Shown here in pieces: positions 53,158 through 63,421 of a stretch of 64,000 nt of DNA. Position 1 is the stretch's first letter. Every line of letters starts with the position of its first letter. The stretch lies in contig NZ_BPQT01000010.1 of the NCBI RefSeq assembly GCF_022179405.1, positions 1 through 64,000 on the forward strand, in the 5' to 3' direction. Origin of the DNA: Methylobacterium marchantiae. GTDB lineage: Bacteria; Pseudomonadota; Alphaproteobacteria; Rhizobiales; Beijerinckiaceae. Under the pieces are notes generated by a model. The model made no database searches. It was not told the origin of the DNA and worked only from the letters and a program-made list of their open reading frames with translations. The translations under genes were made by a program, and so were the position numbers.

Positions 53158-53754
53158 TCAGGGGCGCGCCACGGTCCCGGCGGCGCGGATCTTCTGCAGC
53201 ACGGCAGCGTAGTTCTCGGGCGTGACGATGCCGACCAGCTTGTCGCGGATCACGCCGTCGGGGCCGACGATGAAGGTCTCCGGCACGCCGTAAACGCCGA
53301 AATCGATACCGGTCCGGCCGGTCGAATCCATGCCTACCGCTTGGAACGGCACACCGCTGCGCGACAGGAAGCGGCGGCCGTTCTCCGGCGCGTCCTTGTA
53401 GTCGATACCGACGAGGTTGATCCCCGGCTCACGTGCCAGCCGCATCAGTTGCGGATGCTCGATCTGGCAGGGAGCGCACCACGAGGCCCAGAAATTGACC
53501 ACCGTCACGCGGCCCTTGAGATCCGCGCTCGACAGGCCGGGGATCGCCTGCCCCTCGCCGCCGACGAGGTTGGGCAGCGGCTCCAGCGCGAAGGTCGGCA
53601 CCGGACGCCCGATCAGCGCCGAGGGAATGGCGGAAGGATCGGCGCCGGATCGCAGGCGTATGAAGAACACCAGGGCCAAGGCGGCGAAGACGAGCACCGG
53701 CGCGATGACGAGCAGCGAACGGCGCACCGGTGCCGATGTGGAGGTCGCGCTCAC
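53158..53754 (-). CDS. ccmG: Cytochrome c biogenesis thiol:disulfide interchange protein
   Basis: CcmG (DsbE) is a membrane-anchored periplasmic thioredoxin that keeps the apocytochrome CXXCH cysteines reduced for heme ligation. The 198-residue protein has one N-terminal membrane segment (about 13-33) and the WCAPC active site (Cys93, Cys96) in VVNFWASWCAPCQIEHP, then the family GVYGVPETFIVGPDG cis-Pro loop. GTG 53754 overlaps the ccmD stop as GTGA. It is the last gene of the ccmC-ccmD-ccmG group. Confidence 0.95.
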   Translation of the reverse strand: MSATSTSAPVRRSLLVIAPVLVFAALALVFFIRLRSGADPSAIPSALIGRPVPTFALEPLPNLVGGEGQAIPGLSSADLKGRVTVVNFWASWCAPCQIEHPQLMRLAREPGINLVGIDYKDAPENGRRFLSRSGVPFQAVGMDSTGRTGIDFGVYGVPETFIVGPDGVIRDKLVGIVTPENYAAVLQKIRAAGTVARP

Positions 53755-53906
53755 GCCCGTTCTCCCGCATCGCCCTGGAGGATCGCCAGCGCCCGCTTCT
53801 GCGCGCGATGATCGCTGAGCGAGCGCCAGATCAGGATGCCGATCACCAGGGCGGTGAAGGCGTAGGCGCCGAGGATGAAGCTGGCATGCGGCCCGAGCGA
53901 AGTCAT
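53751..53906 (-). CDS. ccmD: Heme exporter protein CcmD
   Basis: This very small gene encodes a 51-residue membrane protein, MTSLGPHASFILGAYAFTALV followed by a hydrophobic segment to about residue 27 and a basic/helical tail (WRSLSDHRAQKRALAILQGD). This matches CcmD, which helps release holo-CcmE from the CcmABC complex. It starts 3 bp after the ccmC stop and overlaps ccmG by 4 bp. Confidence 0.93.
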   Translation of the reverse strand: MTSLGPHASFILGAYAFTALVIGILIWRSLSDHRAQKRALAILQGDAGERA

Positions 53907-53909
53907 CGG

Positions 53910-54686
53910 TCAGAGGCCCTGGATCGCGTGCCCGATGGGCCGGGAAGGACGGAGATCGGCATCGAGGCGCTCGGCCTCGCGGATGGTGAGCGCCCTGACG
54001 CGGCGGCGCAGGATCTCGGTGCGCATGGCATAGAGGTGCAGGGTGATTCCGAGCAGGGTGAAGGCCAGGATCATCTCGATCAGGGGATAGAGCATCGAGG
54101 GGTCGATGCTGGAGCCGCCCATGCGCATGATCGAGGCCGGCTGGTGCAGTGTCGACCACCAGTTCACCGAGAACTTGATGATCGGCAGATTCACCGCCCC
54201 CACCAGCGTCAGGATCGCGATGGCGCGCGCGGCCCGGTTCGGGTCCTCGATGGTGCGCCACAGGGCGATGATGCCGCAATAGATCAGGAACAGGACCAGC
54301 ATCGAGGTCAGCCGAGCGTCCCAGACCCAGTAGGTGCCCCACATCGGCTTGCCCCAGAGAGAGCCGGTGACGAGGCAGATCAGAGTGAAGGCCGCCCCGA
54401 TCGGCGCCGCAGCGCGCTGAGCCACATCCGCGAGCGGGTGCCGCCAGACCAGGGTACCAATGGCCGAGAGCGCCATCGACCCGTAGAAGAAAACTCCCAG
54501 CCAGGCGGCAGGCACGTGGATGTACATGATCCGCACGGTCTCGCCCTGCTGATAGTCGGGCGGCACCACGAACCATGTCAGGTAGAGGCCGACCGCGAGC
54601 AAAGCGGCCGAGAGCCCGGCGAGCCAAGGCATCACGGGGCCGGTCCAGCGCAGGAAGTGACCGGGATGGGCAAGGCGTGTCCACAT
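53910..54686 (-). CDS. ccmC: Heme exporter/handling protein CcmC
   Basis: CcmC attaches heme to CcmE in the periplasm. The 258-residue protein has six membrane segments, the WWD-domain motif WGKPMWGTYWVWDARLT and heme-ligand histidines in IHVPAAW and TLHQPASI. ATG 54686 gives a length near the family norm. An upstream ATG at 54761 overlaps the stop of the DUF2380-like gene as ATGA and would add 25 residues; that coupling makes it a real alternative. ccmAB lie 2.4 kb away instead of directly upstream. Confidence 0.93.
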   Translation of the reverse strand: MWTRLAHPGHFLRWTGPVMPWLAGLSAALLAVGLYLTWFVVPPDYQQGETVRIMYIHVPAAWLGVFFYGSMALSAIGTLVWRHPLADVAQRAAAPIGAAFTLICLVTGSLWGKPMWGTYWVWDARLTSMLVLFLIYCGIIALWRTIEDPNRAARAIAILTLVGAVNLPIIKFSVNWWSTLHQPASIMRMGGSSIDPSMLYPLIEMILAFTLLGITLHLYAMRTEILRRRVRALTIREAERLDADLRPSRPIGHAIQGL

Positions 54687-54757
54687 GGTCTGCGGACCTA
54701 ACCCAGGGTGCGGTGCAGCGGCAATGCGGGTGTTGAGCGCAGCCTGCGCACCGTGCA

Positions 54758-55342
54758 TCATTTCTTCGCGCGCGCCCCGCCGGGCGAATCGGCCTCGATC
54801 TCTCGCAGGAGGAACGCTTCCGCGCGCCGCCAGGATTCGTCGTTGTCGCCCCGGAAGTTCAACTCCCGCGAGAAGACGGTAGTGCCGCCTCGGGTCTCCA
54901 CGATCCGGGCGAATATCTGCATGATGAGCGTGCTGCTCTTGTGGATCACGCCGACGAAGGCGAATCCGGCGTCGGCCTTCCGCGCGGCGCCGAGGATGCA
55001 GGTCGGCGCATTGTCCGGGCAGGATCGTGCGAGCGATTCGGCCGAAATCTCCGCCACCCGAAAGCGGCCCTCGGCAACGAGACCCGCCGAAAGCCCCTCG
55101 GCCATCGCCGCGAGGCGGGCGGCATGCTCGGAGGTCTGATCCTTCGGCTCGCCGGACGTGTCGAGCATCCGGATCGGCAGCATCGCCAAGGCTTGGGCGG
55201 ACAGGGCTTGGGCGGACAGAGCTTGGGCGGACAGGACTTGGGCGGCCTGAGGCTCGACAGCCGAGGGATCGGCGGAACAGGGACAGGAAGCGAGGAGGCC
55301 GAAGCCGATCGCGACGGGGAGGCTCCGATGGGATGTGCGCAT
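54758..55342 (-). CDS. DUF2380-like predicted lipoprotein
   Basis: The 194-residue protein starts with a lipoprotein-type signal (RTSHRSLPVAIGFGLLASC, lipobox LASC), then an Ala/Gln-rich repeat VLSAQALSAQALSAQALA coded by a 15-bp tandem DNA repeat (55191-55250). The body, with PIRMLDTSGEPKDQ, ISAESLARSCPDNAPTCILGAARKADAGFAFVG and ELNFRGDNDESWRRAEAFL, resembles DUF2380 proteins, whose role is unknown. Its stop overlaps a possible ccmC start. ATG 55342 gives the clean signal peptide. Confidence 0.7.
   Translation of the reverse strand: MRTSHRSLPVAIGFGLLASCPCSADPSAVEPQAAQVLSAQALSAQALSAQALAMLPIRMLDTSGEPKDQTSEHAARLAAMAEGLSAGLVAEGRFRVAEISAESLARSCPDNAPTCILGAARKADAGFAFVGVIHKSSTLIMQIFARIVETRGGTTVFSRELNFRGDNDESWRRAEAFLLREIEADSPGGARAKK
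55191..55250. repeat. 15-bp tandem repeat, about four copies
   Basis: GCTTGGGCGGACAGG is repeated about 3.8 times with few changes. It lies in frame in the DUF2380-like gene and encodes repeated SAQAL, so copy-number change would alter length by five residues without a frameshift. Confidence 0.85.
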
Positions 55343-55473
55343 GGCGTGTCTTTCCCGAAAATCCGGTCCGCTGCGATGTGCGGTCCTTCGGTTCGGCGAT
55401 AGCCGGGCTGGGTCGCACTTTCTTGCCATTCGGTGCCACCTCGACGACGCTTTCCCCCGAGGGGGGCGACGGG

Positions 55474-56490
55474 ATGCTGATCGGTCTGACCAAGGCGCGC
55501 TCGATGGGAGCGGTGGCCGATGCGGTGGAGCGCGCCGGGGGCTCGGTGGCGCGCGTGTTCAGCAGGGCCGAGATGCCGCTCGCCCTGATCGAGGAGCCGG
55601 ATCGGCTGATCCTGCTGCGGGACCAGTTGCGCATCGTCGAGGAGGCGGCCCGCGAGATAGGCGATGCGGCGCTGCCGGCCCGCCTGTCGCTGGGTGCGGG
55701 CGTTCCGAGCCTCGGCCCCTACGGCATCCGCGTCTGCGCCTCGGCCACCCTCGGCGAAGCGCTGGCGCTGGGCACCACCCTGATCGTCGACCACCTGCAG
55801 ACCGCGACGCGGATGGATGTATCGGTCCGGGAAGGCCGCGCCCACGTCACCTATGCCGTCACCGACGACAGTCCCGTCGGGCGGCAGAAGAACGAGGTGC
55901 TGGCGCTCGGCTACATTCTGGACGTGCTCCGCCGGTTCCTGGGACCCGGCTTCGTGCCTCGGGATGCGGGTGTCTCGGGGGCGGTGCTGCAGGATCGCAG
56001 GGCGATCGAGACCACCCTCGGCTGCGATCTTCGCCTCGGGCCGGGCGCGTTCGTCAGCTTCGAGGCCGGTCTCATCACGACGAAGAACCCGCGACCGGCG
56101 ACGGCAGCGGACGTCATGGGGACGGCCGGGGTACCCGACCCGAGCGATTTTCTTCTCTGCACGAGCCATCTCATCCGCCTCGGCCTCCTCGACGGGCGCC
56201 CGTCCATCGACTGGCTTTGCCGCCGGCTCGGCCTGTCGCGGCGCTCGCTCCAGCGCCGCTTCGAGGCACATGGCACCAGCTACGGCGCCTGCCTCGCCCA
56301 GATCCTGATCGGGCAAGCCAAGGATCTCCTGGCGCGGACGGACCGGCCGGTCGGCCGAATCGGCCTCGATCTGGGCTATGCTGATGCCGCACATTTCACC
56401 CGCGCCTTCCGGGGCTGGACCGGCCTGCCGCCGAGTGAGTGGCGACGCTTGGCAACGGGACTGGCAACGGGGCCGGCCATGGGGCGTTGA
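55474..56490 (+). CDS. AraC-family regulator with arabinose-binding-like domain
   Basis: The 338-residue protein has an N-terminal domain of the type found in OruR/ArgR-like AraC regulators (LPARLSLGAGVPSLGPYGIRV, LGEALALGTTL) and a C-terminal HTH pair (SIDWLCRRLGLSRRSLQRRFEAHG, VGRIGLDLGYADAAHFTRAFRGWTG). The start is ATG 55474, 131 bp from the divergent DUF2380-like gene, which is a likely target. The SOUL gene follows only 9 bp later on the same strand, suggesting one operon. It is part of the insert splitting the ccm genes. Confidence 0.86.
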   Translation: MLIGLTKARSMGAVADAVERAGGSVARVFSRAEMPLALIEEPDRLILLRDQLRIVEEAAREIGDAALPARLSLGAGVPSLGPYGIRVCASATLGEALALGTTLIVDHLQTATRMDVSVREGRAHVTYAVTDDSPVGRQKNEVLALGYILDVLRRFLGPGFVPRDAGVSGAVLQDRRAIETTLGCDLRLGPGAFVSFEAGLITTKNPRPATAADVMGTAGVPDPSDFLLCTSHLIRLGLLDGRPSIDWLCRRLGLSRRSLQRRFEAHGTSYGACLAQILIGQAKDLLARTDRPVGRIGLDLGYADAAHFTRAFRGWTGLPPSEWRRLATGLATGPAMGR

Positions 56491-56499
56491 CGCTGCGCC

Positions 56500-57111
56500 A
56501 TGTTGGACAAAGCCCTCTACTACGCCCTGACCTTCGCCGAATCGGCCCTGTCCGTAGTTGGCATCCGTGCCACCTACGAACAGCCGCGCTACGAGGTGGT
56601 GGGGCGACTGCCCCGCGACGTCGAAATCCGCCGCTACGAACCGCGCGTCGCCGTCGAGACCGACATGGCGGGCCCCGGTGATGCGGAGGCGTTTCGCCGG
56701 CTGTTCCGGTACATCACCGGCACCAATGGCGGAGACGAGCGTGTCGCGATGACGGTGCCGGTGGAACAGGGCACCCGCATCGCCATGACCGTGCCGGTCG
56801 AGCAGGGTGGCGATCTGCGCGTGATGCGCTTTTTCCTGCCCGCCGCCGTCGCGAAGGCCGGTCCGCCCGTCCCGACCGACCCGGAGGTTCGCATCGCTCG
56901 GCTGCCTGCCACGACCTTCGCCGCGCTCCGCTTCTCCGGCACCCTCGACGCGAGGGCTCGCGAGAAGCGCGAGGCCATTCTCCGGCAGGTCCTGGCGAAG
57001 GTCGCGCGTGAGCCCACCGGCCCGTCCAGCGTCCTCAGCTACGATCCGCCTTTCGCGATTCCTTTCCTGCGGCGCAACGAGATCGTCATCCCCGTCGCCG
57101 AAAAGCGATGA
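56500..57111 (+). CDS. SOUL-family heme-binding protein
   Basis: The 203-residue protein has the SOUL/HBP pattern: YEVVGRLPRDVEIRRYEPRVAVET, two IAMTVPV-type segments (RVAMTVPVEQ, RIAMTVPVEQ), a MRFFLPA strand and the end PFAIPFLRRNEIVIPV. Eukaryotic members bind heme; bacterial roles are poorly known. There is an N-terminal hydrophobic stretch (ALYYALTFAESALSVVGI) that could anchor it. It lies 9 bp after the AraC gene and is convergent with ccmB. A link to heme handling is suggested by the flanking ccm genes but is only context. Confidence 0.86.
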   Translation: MLDKALYYALTFAESALSVVGIRATYEQPRYEVVGRLPRDVEIRRYEPRVAVETDMAGPGDAEAFRRLFRYITGTNGGDERVAMTVPVEQGTRIAMTVPVEQGGDLRVMRFFLPAAVAKAGPPVPTDPEVRIARLPATTFAALRFSGTLDARAREKREAILRQVLAKVAREPTGPSSVLSYDPPFAIPFLRRNEIVIPVAEKR

Positions 57112-57126
57112 CCGCTCCGGCCGCGA

Positions 57127-57795
57127 TCATTCCGACCATCTCAGTGCCGCCGCCGCCGCGAATGTCCCGATGACCGCGGCGATCAGGCTGAGGCCCGACA
57201 GGATCAGCAGCGGCGTCGTGAACGGCACCGTGCCGCCGGACGCCGCCTCGGTGGCCGAGACGCCGAAGATCAGCGTCGGGATCATCAGCGGCAGGACCAG
57301 CACGGCGAGGATCAGGCCGCCCCTGCGGATCGAGGCGGTGAGTGCGGCGCCGACGGCGCCGATGAAGGTGAGCGCCGGCGTCCCCACCAGAAGCGTCAGA
57401 GCGGTGGCGCCCATGGCGGTGCCGTCGAGGGCCACGAGCAGCCCGAAGAGCGGCGAGGCTAGGGCCAGGGGCAGGCCGGTGGTGAGCCAATGCGCGATGA
57501 CCTTGGCGAGGACCACCATCTCCATCGGTGCGGGCGCCCCCGTCATCAGGTCGAGGGAGCCGTCCTCCTCGTCGGCCTGGAACAGGCGGTCGAGGCCGAT
57601 CAGGGTGGCGAGCACCGCCGAGAGCCAGAGGATCGCCGGACCGATCCGCGAGAGCAGGTTGAGGTCCGGTCCCAGGGCGAACGGCACCAGGGCGACGATC
57701 ATCAGGAAGAAGACCAGCGACAGGGCGCCCGAGCCGCCGACGCGGGCCGCGAGCTGCAGGTCGCGGGCGATGAGGGCGCGCATGACGCTGATCAC
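57127..57795 (-). CDS. ccmB: Heme exporter protein CcmB
   Basis: CcmB is the membrane subunit of the CcmAB ABC transporter of the cytochrome c maturation system. The 222-residue protein has six hydrophobic segments and the family beginning ALIARDLQLAARVGGSGALS, with LFQADEEDGSLDLM in the first loop. GTG 57795 forms a GTGA overlap with the ccmA stop and is 7 bp from a GGGGAGG site; ATG 57783 is possible. Confidence 0.94.
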   Translation of the reverse strand: MISVMRALIARDLQLAARVGGSGALSLVFFLMIVALVPFALGPDLNLLSRIGPAILWLSAVLATLIGLDRLFQADEEDGSLDLMTGAPAPMEMVVLAKVIAHWLTTGLPLALASPLFGLLVALDGTAMGATALTLLVGTPALTFIGAVGAALTASIRRGGLILAVLVLPLMIPTLIFGVSATEAASGGTVPFTTPLLILSGLSLIAAVIGTFAAAAALRWSE

Positions 57796-58448
57796 CACCA
57801 TACCTCCCCGGCATCCGAGATGGCTCCGGCCGGTGTGGCGGCCGGCTTCACGGCCTCGTCGATGCGCAGTTCACGGGAGTTCTCCAGGCCGAGGGACTGG
57901 TGGGTGGCGGCGACGATGAGGCCGCCCTCCGCACGGTGGCGCGCCATCAATCCGGCGAGCACGCCCTGGGAGGCGGTGTCGAGGGCCGCCGTCGGCTCGT
58001 CGAGGAGCCAGAGCGGACGGCGGCAGACGAGGAGGCGGGCGAGAGCCACGCGGCGGCGCTGGCCGGCCGAGAGGTAGGCGACGGGCAGCTTCAGGGCATG
58101 GCCGAGGCCGAGTTCCTCCAGGGCCTCGCGCGGGCTCGCGGTGGGCGCACCGAGGAGGTCGCGGGCGAAGGCGAGGTTTTCCTCGGCGGTCAGCGGGCTC
58201 TTCAGTCCGTCGCGATGGCCGACCACGTGGAGACATTCGGCGAGTGTCGCCTCGCCCACATCGGCGACCGCGATCGTGCCGGCATCCGGCTTCAGCCGGC
58301 CGGCGAGAAGGCTGAGCAGGGTCGATTTTCCCGCCCCGTTGCGCCCGGTCACCATCAGGGCCTCGCCCGGCCCCAGCGCGAAGGACAGACCGGAGAAGAT
58401 GCGGCGGCCGGAGCGGCGGGCGGCGAGGTTCGTGGCGGTCAGCCGCAC
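57792..58448 (-). CDS. ccmA: Heme exporter ATP-binding protein CcmA
   Basis: CcmA is the ATPase that drives release of heme-loaded CcmE. The 218-residue protein has Walker A GRNGAGKSTLLSLLAG, the ABC signature LSAGQRRRVALARLL, Walker B LWLLDEPTAALD and the H-loop ATHQSLG. The start is GTG 58448, giving MRLTATNLAARRSGRR; extension upstream would enter repeat DNA. It overlaps ccmB by 4 bp. Confidence 0.94.
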   Translation of the reverse strand: MRLTATNLAARRSGRRIFSGLSFALGPGEALMVTGRNGAGKSTLLSLLAGRLKPDAGTIAVADVGEATLAECLHVVGHRDGLKSPLTAEENLAFARDLLGAPTASPREALEELGLGHALKLPVAYLSAGQRRRVALARLLVCRRPLWLLDEPTAALDTASQGVLAGLMARHRAEGGLIVAATHQSLGLENSRELRIDEAVKPAATPAGAISDAGEVWW

Positions 58449-58507
58449 GGGGCGCCCCGCCGGCCGACGGCAACGGCACGCTTCCAATGGCTCACGGAAT
58501 CTGCGGC

Positions 58508-58741
58508 TTTCACGTCTCGCGCGGGCGGCGCGGACTCCCTCTCCTGGAAGGCTACTGAATTCACACATCCGCTCGACAGCCATTCCCTCGATCCAAGAGG
58601 GTGTGCACGAGGCGCAGCGGAACTCCCTTTCATGGAAGGAGAGGGCTGGGGTGTGTGGTCCATCTCCAGAGAGATCATACACCTCACCCTGTCCCTCTCC
58701 TTCCAGGAGAGGGAACCCGTGCTGCCCGCGAGACGTGTGAA
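58508..58741. repeat. 230-bp repeat element with imperfect 43-bp inverted ends
   Basis: The left end (about 58508-58551, TTTCACGTCTCGCGCGGGCG then CTCCCTCTCCTGGAAGG) and the right end (about 58699-58741) are imperfect inverse complements over roughly 43 bp. Inside is another CCCTTTCATGGAAGGAGAGGG palindrome. No protein is plausibly encoded. It fills most of the 420-bp gap between the ccmA start and the antitoxin gene; the remaining sequence holds a CCCTGCGCCGCAGGG hairpin at 58828-58842. Confidence 0.65.
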
Positions 58742-58869
58742 TGCCGTAGCCGGGAGAGGGAGCCTGTCGCGCCTCGTGCCGACATGCGGCTCCTCAGTCG
58801 TTGGCAGTTTCGTGAATGGAGGAAAGCCCTGCGCCGCAGGGGTAAGGGAACCATGCGCGATTGCCGCGA

Positions 58870-59088
58870 TCACAAGGCGTACCGGGCCAGAAGTTCCGAG
58901 AGGGGAACGGAGTCGCTCTTTCCCGCCTTCAGGTCGGCAAACCGCCGCTCGGCGATGTGAACGTCAGCACGATCCTCAAGGTCATCCAGGATCGCGTCGC
59001 GGGCGTCTTCACCCGCGCCTTGGCCCGTCCGTCGACCTTGCGCGTCCATGTGCGCTTCGATCTCAGGGGGCAGGCGAAAGGCGATCAT
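58870..59088 (-). CDS. RelB-type antitoxin without partner
   Basis: The 72-residue protein has the ribbon-helix-helix type start IAFRLPPEIEAHMDAQGRRTG and a helical C-terminus (ARDAILDDLEDRADVHIAERRFADL, SVPLSELLARYAL) of RelB/DUF6290 antitoxins. ATG 59088 is 6 bp after a GGAG site. The toxin gene normally following is missing: the downstream DNA is repeat sequence and encodes no RelE-like protein. It is a probable remnant or orphan regulator. Confidence 0.72.
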   Translation of the reverse strand: MIAFRLPPEIEAHMDAQGRRTGQGAGEDARDAILDDLEDRADVHIAERRFADLKAGKSDSVPLSELLARYAL

Positions 59089-59387
59089 GGAACGCTCCAG
59101 CATGGTCGCCTGCATAGCTCGCGCCCGCCCCCGCGTCCACGCGAAGCCCGACACTCCCGCACTCGTGTCACGGCAGGGCGTAGCGGGCAGTTTCGAAGTG
59201 TTCTATACGGGGCTCAGGCTGCGCCGCGCGAGTCCCGAGCGTCCAAATCGCTCGTCGCGCAACATCCTGTCCGGGCACCCCCGGGGCGGCGCGCGCTTTT
59301 TTAGAGGCGCTCCAGCCGAACACGACTTTCGTGGCGCAGGTCATGCCTGCGCGTGTTCGACAACCGCTCGTGAGGAAGAGACCAGCC
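59089..59387. other. Upstream region of acnA
   Basis: No gene is seen in this stretch of about 300 bp. It should contain the acnA promoter; a CTATAC at 59213-59218 resembles an alphaproteobacterial -10 element but the -35 is weak. A GGGCACCCCCGGGGCGGCG stretch is followed by TTTTTT at 59300-59305 without a clear stem. GAGGAAGAG at 59372-59380 is the acnA ribosome binding site. Confidence 0.35.
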
Positions 59388-62093
<2,706 letters not shown>

Positions 62094-62105
62094 AACTTCG
62101 AACCT

Positions 62106-62132
62106 CACCCTCCCCCTTTGTGGGGGAGGGTG
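62106..62132 (+). repeat. Half copy of the palindromic repeat after acnA
   Basis: CACCCTCCCCC TTTGT GGGGGAGGGTG is a perfect 11-bp stem just 12 bp after the acnA stop. It matches the first hairpin of the elements at 39884 and 49107, but the second half is absent and AT-rich sequence begins soon after (about 62158). No T-run follows. Confidence 0.65.
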
Positions 62133-62198
62133 CCCGGACAGATAAAGGGGGTCGTGAATTTTCCTATATATGCTTATTAACTTATGTAAAAATTATTT

Positions 62199-62933
62199 TT
62201 ATTTTGCTTTAAATCTTAGCTGAGCAACTTTTATTTCGTCTTTATTCGCAAATTTCTCTATATAAAATATTTTACCTTCCAACCATCTCAGCTCACAAGT
62301 CTGTCCAAAATTACATTGAAAATTACTTCTTCCAGGAATAGCTATATCAATCCACCCGCTAGATTCAGCGTACCACCCTACATTCACGATTTTTCCTAAT
62401 ATTTCACCGTCGTCAGAACAGAATTCGGTTTTATTGCTGACGAGCAAAACACGAACTTCAGAAAGACTACTGGAGCTGAGACAATCCTTGCTATTCAACG
62501 TGGAAACGAAGCCTTTTGGCTGCGATGTGGCAAGTGATGCTTTTGAACTTGAAAGACGCTGATCGATTCTCTTGTCGATGACGGCAATCACATCGTCGGT
62601 CATTCCACTTCCCCTCGCCGCTGACCCAGCCGGACCCGGAGGGCCTTGGTCCCCATGCGCACCCGAAGGTCCAGGAGGACCGGCTGGCCCGCGCTCGCCC
62701 TGTAGACCTCTTTCTCCGCGTGATCCCGAAGCGCCCGAAGGAGCCGCTTCCACCGCGCTCTTGAGTGAAAGAACCTGAGCCTTCAGATCCGTCACCTGTG
62801 CCTTCGCTGAATCGAAATCTTGTTTGAACGTGAGCAAGTAAGCCATGACACCCCCGATGGCCCCACATGCCGAACAGACACCAGCAATCGCAGCGCCCCA
62901 CTTGCCAACTTTTCCGATCAAATCACTCAGCAT
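62199..62933 (-). CDS. Membrane-anchored collagen-like protein
   Basis: The 244-residue protein has an N-terminal hydrophobic segment (about 12-35, WGAAIAGVCSACGAIGGVMAYLL), a coiled-coil-like stretch (FDSAKAQVTDLKAQVLSLKSAVE), about twelve Gly-X-Y triplets (GASGSRGERGLQGERGPAGP, PPGPSGAHGDQGPPGPAG) and a C-terminal domain of about 120 residues with four cysteines that I do not recognise. Base and codon use are clearly more AT-rich than its neighbours, a sign of transfer. It lies between acnA and a duplicated acnA fragment. ATG 62933 is chosen; GTG 62987 would add 18 residues. Confidence 0.75.
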   Translation of the reverse strand: MLSDLIGKVGKWGAAIAGVCSACGAIGGVMAYLLTFKQDFDSAKAQVTDLKAQVLSLKSAVEAAPSGASGSRGERGLQGERGPAGPPGPSGAHGDQGPPGPAGSAARGSGMTDDVIAVIDKRIDQRLSSSKASLATSQPKGFVSTLNSKDCLSSSSLSEVRVLLVSNKTEFCSDDGEILGKIVNVGWYAESSGWIDIAIPGRSNFQCNFGQTCELRWLEGKIFYIEKFANKDEIKVAQLRFKAK

Positions 62934-63059
62934 TGCGACGCCCCGATTCGTCTGTAGCTTGCAACAATATGCCTTGCCTTCAATCACAGACTTGACAGAA
63001 ACACGATTGCAAGGCTGTGCTTTGCGAGCAACATGCAGCTTGACAAATTACACGCCGTA

Positions 63060-63242
63060 ATTGTGCCGATGTTGTTCCAGGGCGACATCAAGCCCCGCCA
63101 GACCATGATCGCTGAGATCACCTCGGCAGACGGCACCAAGACCGAAGTGCCGCTGACCTGTCGGATCGATACACTCGACGAGCTGGAATACTTCCGCAAC
63201 GGCGGGATTCTTCCCCACGCCCTGCGCTCGCTGGCGGCGTGA
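63060..63242 (+). pseudogene. Duplicated 3' fragment of acnA
   Basis: From 63084 to the TGA at 63240-63242 the sequence matches the last 53 codons of acnA with 8 differences in about 160 bp, five of them synonymous, two changing residues (Tyr to His, Val to Ala) and one in the stop codon. Further upstream, 63060-63083 matches acnA 61845-61868, so 66 bp (22 codons) are deleted between two GGGCGA repeats. The fragment has no catalytic part. It is followed by the only good terminator of the locus. Confidence 0.9.
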
Positions 63243-63280
63243 CCGCGTAGATCGCATTCAGCTACGAGACGATCTGCAAG

Positions 63281-63307
63281 AGGCCTCTCCCCACGGAGAG
63301 GCCTTTT
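63281..63307 (+). terminator. Rho-independent terminator after the acnA fragment
   Basis: A perfect 10-bp stem (63281-63290 with 63295-63304, CCAC loop) runs into TTTTCTCTTT. It is probably the original acnA terminator, now separated from the functional gene by about 1.2 kb. Confidence 0.8.
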
Positions 63308-63421
63308 CTCTTTCACGTCGACGTTCTCGAGGCTTTCAGAATCGGATACTTCGCGGCATCAATGTTCGCGTGGCGCGATTTCGTGCCCCCACAGCATTTC
63401 GAACCCGGCGAGACGACGACC

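Noticed and set aside
55191-55250. Short direct repeats considered as a CRISPR array
   Set aside because: The units are contiguous 15-mers without spacers and encode a protein repeat; this is a minisatellite.
58439-58873. A 144-codon frame downstream of the RelB-type antitoxin, considered as its toxin
   Set aside because: The translation (for example LSWKERDRV) comes from the inverted-repeat DNA and has no RelE or other toxin signature.
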